The notes under the pieces were generated by a model. The model did no database searches and was not told the DNA's origin. It saw only the letters and a program-made list of their open reading frames with translations. DNA of 33,192 bases from the NCBI GenBank assembly GCA_012798805.1, contig JAAZMM010000032.1:1-33192 (forward strand). The letters are read 5' to 3'. Each line of letters begins with the position of its first letter. Position 1 is the first letter of the stretch. The position numbers and the translations under genes were made by a program. Source of the stretch: Bacteroidales bacterium. Its GTDB lineage: Bacteria; Bacteroidota; Bacteroidia; Bacteroidales; UBA932. Positions 31,938 to 33,192 of the stretch are shown one piece after another.

Positions 31938-32000
31938 ATAAATCACTAAAAAAACTTGAATATAGGATGAGAATATCTTATGGAATAGTTATATTTTTCC

Positions 32001-32008
32001 TATTTTTG
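32001..32008 (+). promoter_or_regulatory. -7 element of the glucanotransferase gene
   Basis: TATTTTTG fits the consensus and lies 25 bases before the GTG start at 32034. The -33 element is not clear. Confidence 0.5.
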
Positions 32009-32033
32009 CGAACAAACCAAAAAAACAATAAAA

Positions 32034-33192
32034 GTGATTAGTTTCAATATTGAATATAAGACCCATTTCGGTCAACAGTTGTTTGTTGCGGGGTCGCTCT
32101 CTGAGCTTGGAGAGTGGGATTACTCTTCTGCTCTTCCGATGAGATACTCAGATGGCGGAAAATGGAAAGCAGAGATAAAAAACCCCAAAGGCACTTTTTC
32201 TTACAAATATATAATGAAGAGCCCTGCGGGAATTTTGGTCGAGGTGGGCGAGCCCAGAACTATTTCTACCGCTAAGCGTTCCGGCAATATCATACTGAAA
32301 GATATGTGGCAGGGGAGCAGCGATAATTCCGCTTTTCTGTCAGCTCCTTTTGCAAATGTTTTTTACAGGAGGGAAGATTTGAAGGCTCCGGTTGAGTCAA
32401 AATATGCAAGGGAAGTTGTTATCAGCGTTACTGCGCCTCTGGTCCATTCAGATGACTCAATCTCTATTTGTGGAGAGTGTGATCTCCTCGGAGGATGGGA
32501 TCCGCTTAATGCTCTGCCTATGCGCCCTGTCTCAGGGTGCAGATGGGAGGTGGCTCTGGATGCCTCACTTTTGCCTGAAGTGGTTAAGTTTAAGTTTATC
32601 AAAATTATAGGAGGTTCTAATTGTATCTGGGAGACTTGCGATAACAGAGAGTTGGAGATTCTTTCTCTGGCTAAGGGTGATTCTCTCCGTTATGAGTGTG
32701 GTTTGACCACTTTCCCGCCGAGAGCTCCCCGTTTTGCAGGAGTGGCGGTTCCCGTTTTCTCTTTAAGAAGTGAAGGAGGCTATGGTATAGGTGATTTTAC
32801 CGATATCCGAAAGCTGGTAGATTGGGCCACCATCACACAGCAGAGCATGATACAATTGTTGCCGATCAACGATACCTGGTCCACCGGCACCTGGACTGAC
32901 TCCTATCCCTATTCGGGTATCTCTATTATGGCCCTGCATCCGATCTATATCAATCCCTCTCTCCTCGGAAAGGTGGAAGATACAACCAAAGCAAAGAAGT
33001 TCGAGTCTGAACGAAAGTCTCTCAACGCTCTCGAGAGTCTCGATTACGAGAGAGTTTTGCGCCTTAAGGATGCCTGGTGTCGTACTCTGTTTGAGCAGGA
33101 TGGCGGTGCATTTATGGATGATCCTCAGTTCAAAGAGTTTTTTAATGCTAATAGCGAATGGTTACTTCCTTATGCGGCTTTCTGCGTCTTGA
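32034..33192 (+). CDS. malQ: 4-alpha-glucanotransferase with two starch-binding modules (DPE2-like), 5' part
   Basis: The frame is open from GTG 32034 to the window end (386 codons, no stop), so the gene is truncated by the window. A stop in frame at 31986 and no ATG before the first domain make GTG the best start. Residues 1-100 and about 120-215 each look like a CBM20 starch-binding domain (FVAGSLSELGEWDY; ISICGECDLLGGWDPLNALPM). From about residue 230 the GH77 catalytic barrel begins: AVPVFSLRSEGGYGIGDFTDI and QLLPINDTWSTGTWTDSYPYSG. The catalytic acids lie beyond the window. Tandem CBM20 plus GH77 is the plant DPE2/bacterial MalQ variant acting on maltose and branched glucans. Confidence 0.88.
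   Translation, partial: MISFNIEYKTHFGQQLFVAGSLSELGEWDYSSALPMRYSDGGKWKAEIKNPKGTFSYKYIMKSPAGILVEVGEPRTISTAKRSGNIILKDMWQGSSDNSAFLSAPFANVFYRREDLKAPVESKYAREVVISVTAPLVHSDDSISICGECDLLGGWDPLNALPMRPVSGCRWEVALDASLLPEVVKFKFIKIIGGSNCIWETCDNRELEILSLAKGDSLRYECGLTTFPPRAPRFAGVAVPVFSLRSEGGYGIGDFTDIRKLVDWATITQQSMIQLLPINDTWSTGTWTDSYPYSGISIMALHPIYINPSLLGKVEDTTKAKKFESERKSLNALESLDYERVLRLKDAWCRTLFEQDGGAFMDDPQFKEFFNANSEWLLPYAAFCVL

Overview
The window is a compact, largely core-genome segment of a Bacteroidota chromosome, most likely order Bacteroidales. The evidence is a GldH-type lipoprotein next to RicT, a fused DAHP synthase/chorismate mutase, a PG0541-like protein behind an RND pump, DUF3109 and DUF2007 proteins, a succinate dehydrogenase/fumarate reductase cytochrome b558, and many promoters with the Bacteroidota -7 element TAnnTTTG instead of the sigma-70 -10 box. 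The genus cannot be fixed from sequence alone. I see no insertion sequence, prophage, integrase or CRISPR array.

Layout. 1-2965 (+): the leuS 3' end followed by three tandem YitT-family membrane proteins. 3100-4072 (+): two overlapping AraC-type DNA-binding proteins, the first anchored by an N-terminal helix. 4062-5252 (-): kbl, with a clear promoter and a leader that can fold into stem-loops. 5483-11931 (+): a TetR-controlled RND efflux operon (tetR, TolC-type channel, adaptor lipoprotein, RND pump, PG0541-like protein). 12011-15538 (+): thioredoxin, a beta-barrel protein, a long-chain polyprenyl diphosphate synthase, MntP, and a RidA-fold protein resembling FkbO/Hyg5 chorismatases.

15525-21944 (-): a tight six-gene cluster transcribed in the order TPR protein, U32 protein, holB, ricT, gldH-like, trmB. 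22034-23298: a DUF3109 protein converging with a DUF2007 protein and a small membrane protein. 23421-25405 (+): an anchored coiled-coil protein and HemW. 25402-26067 (-): a lone cytochrome b subunit. 26184-28527 (+): pyrH-frr-DAHP synthase/chorismate mutase. 28528-28751: a heptanucleotide-repeat spacer and a promoter. 28752-30224 (+): a secreted OmpA/TPR-like protein. 30355-30440: tRNA-Leu(UAA) between two terminators. 30540-31925 (-): radA. From 32034 (+): a DPE2-like 4-alpha-glucanotransferase cut by the window end.

Notable architecture: all four convergent protein-coding junctions overlap at their 3' ends. Several genes use GTG or TTG starts or begin inside the upstream gene. The best candidates for new biology are the chorismatase-like protein beside the prenyl synthase, the tandem YitT array with a read-through stop, the paired anchored/soluble AraC proteins, and the structured kbl leader. 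None amounts to an obviously new multi-gene system.
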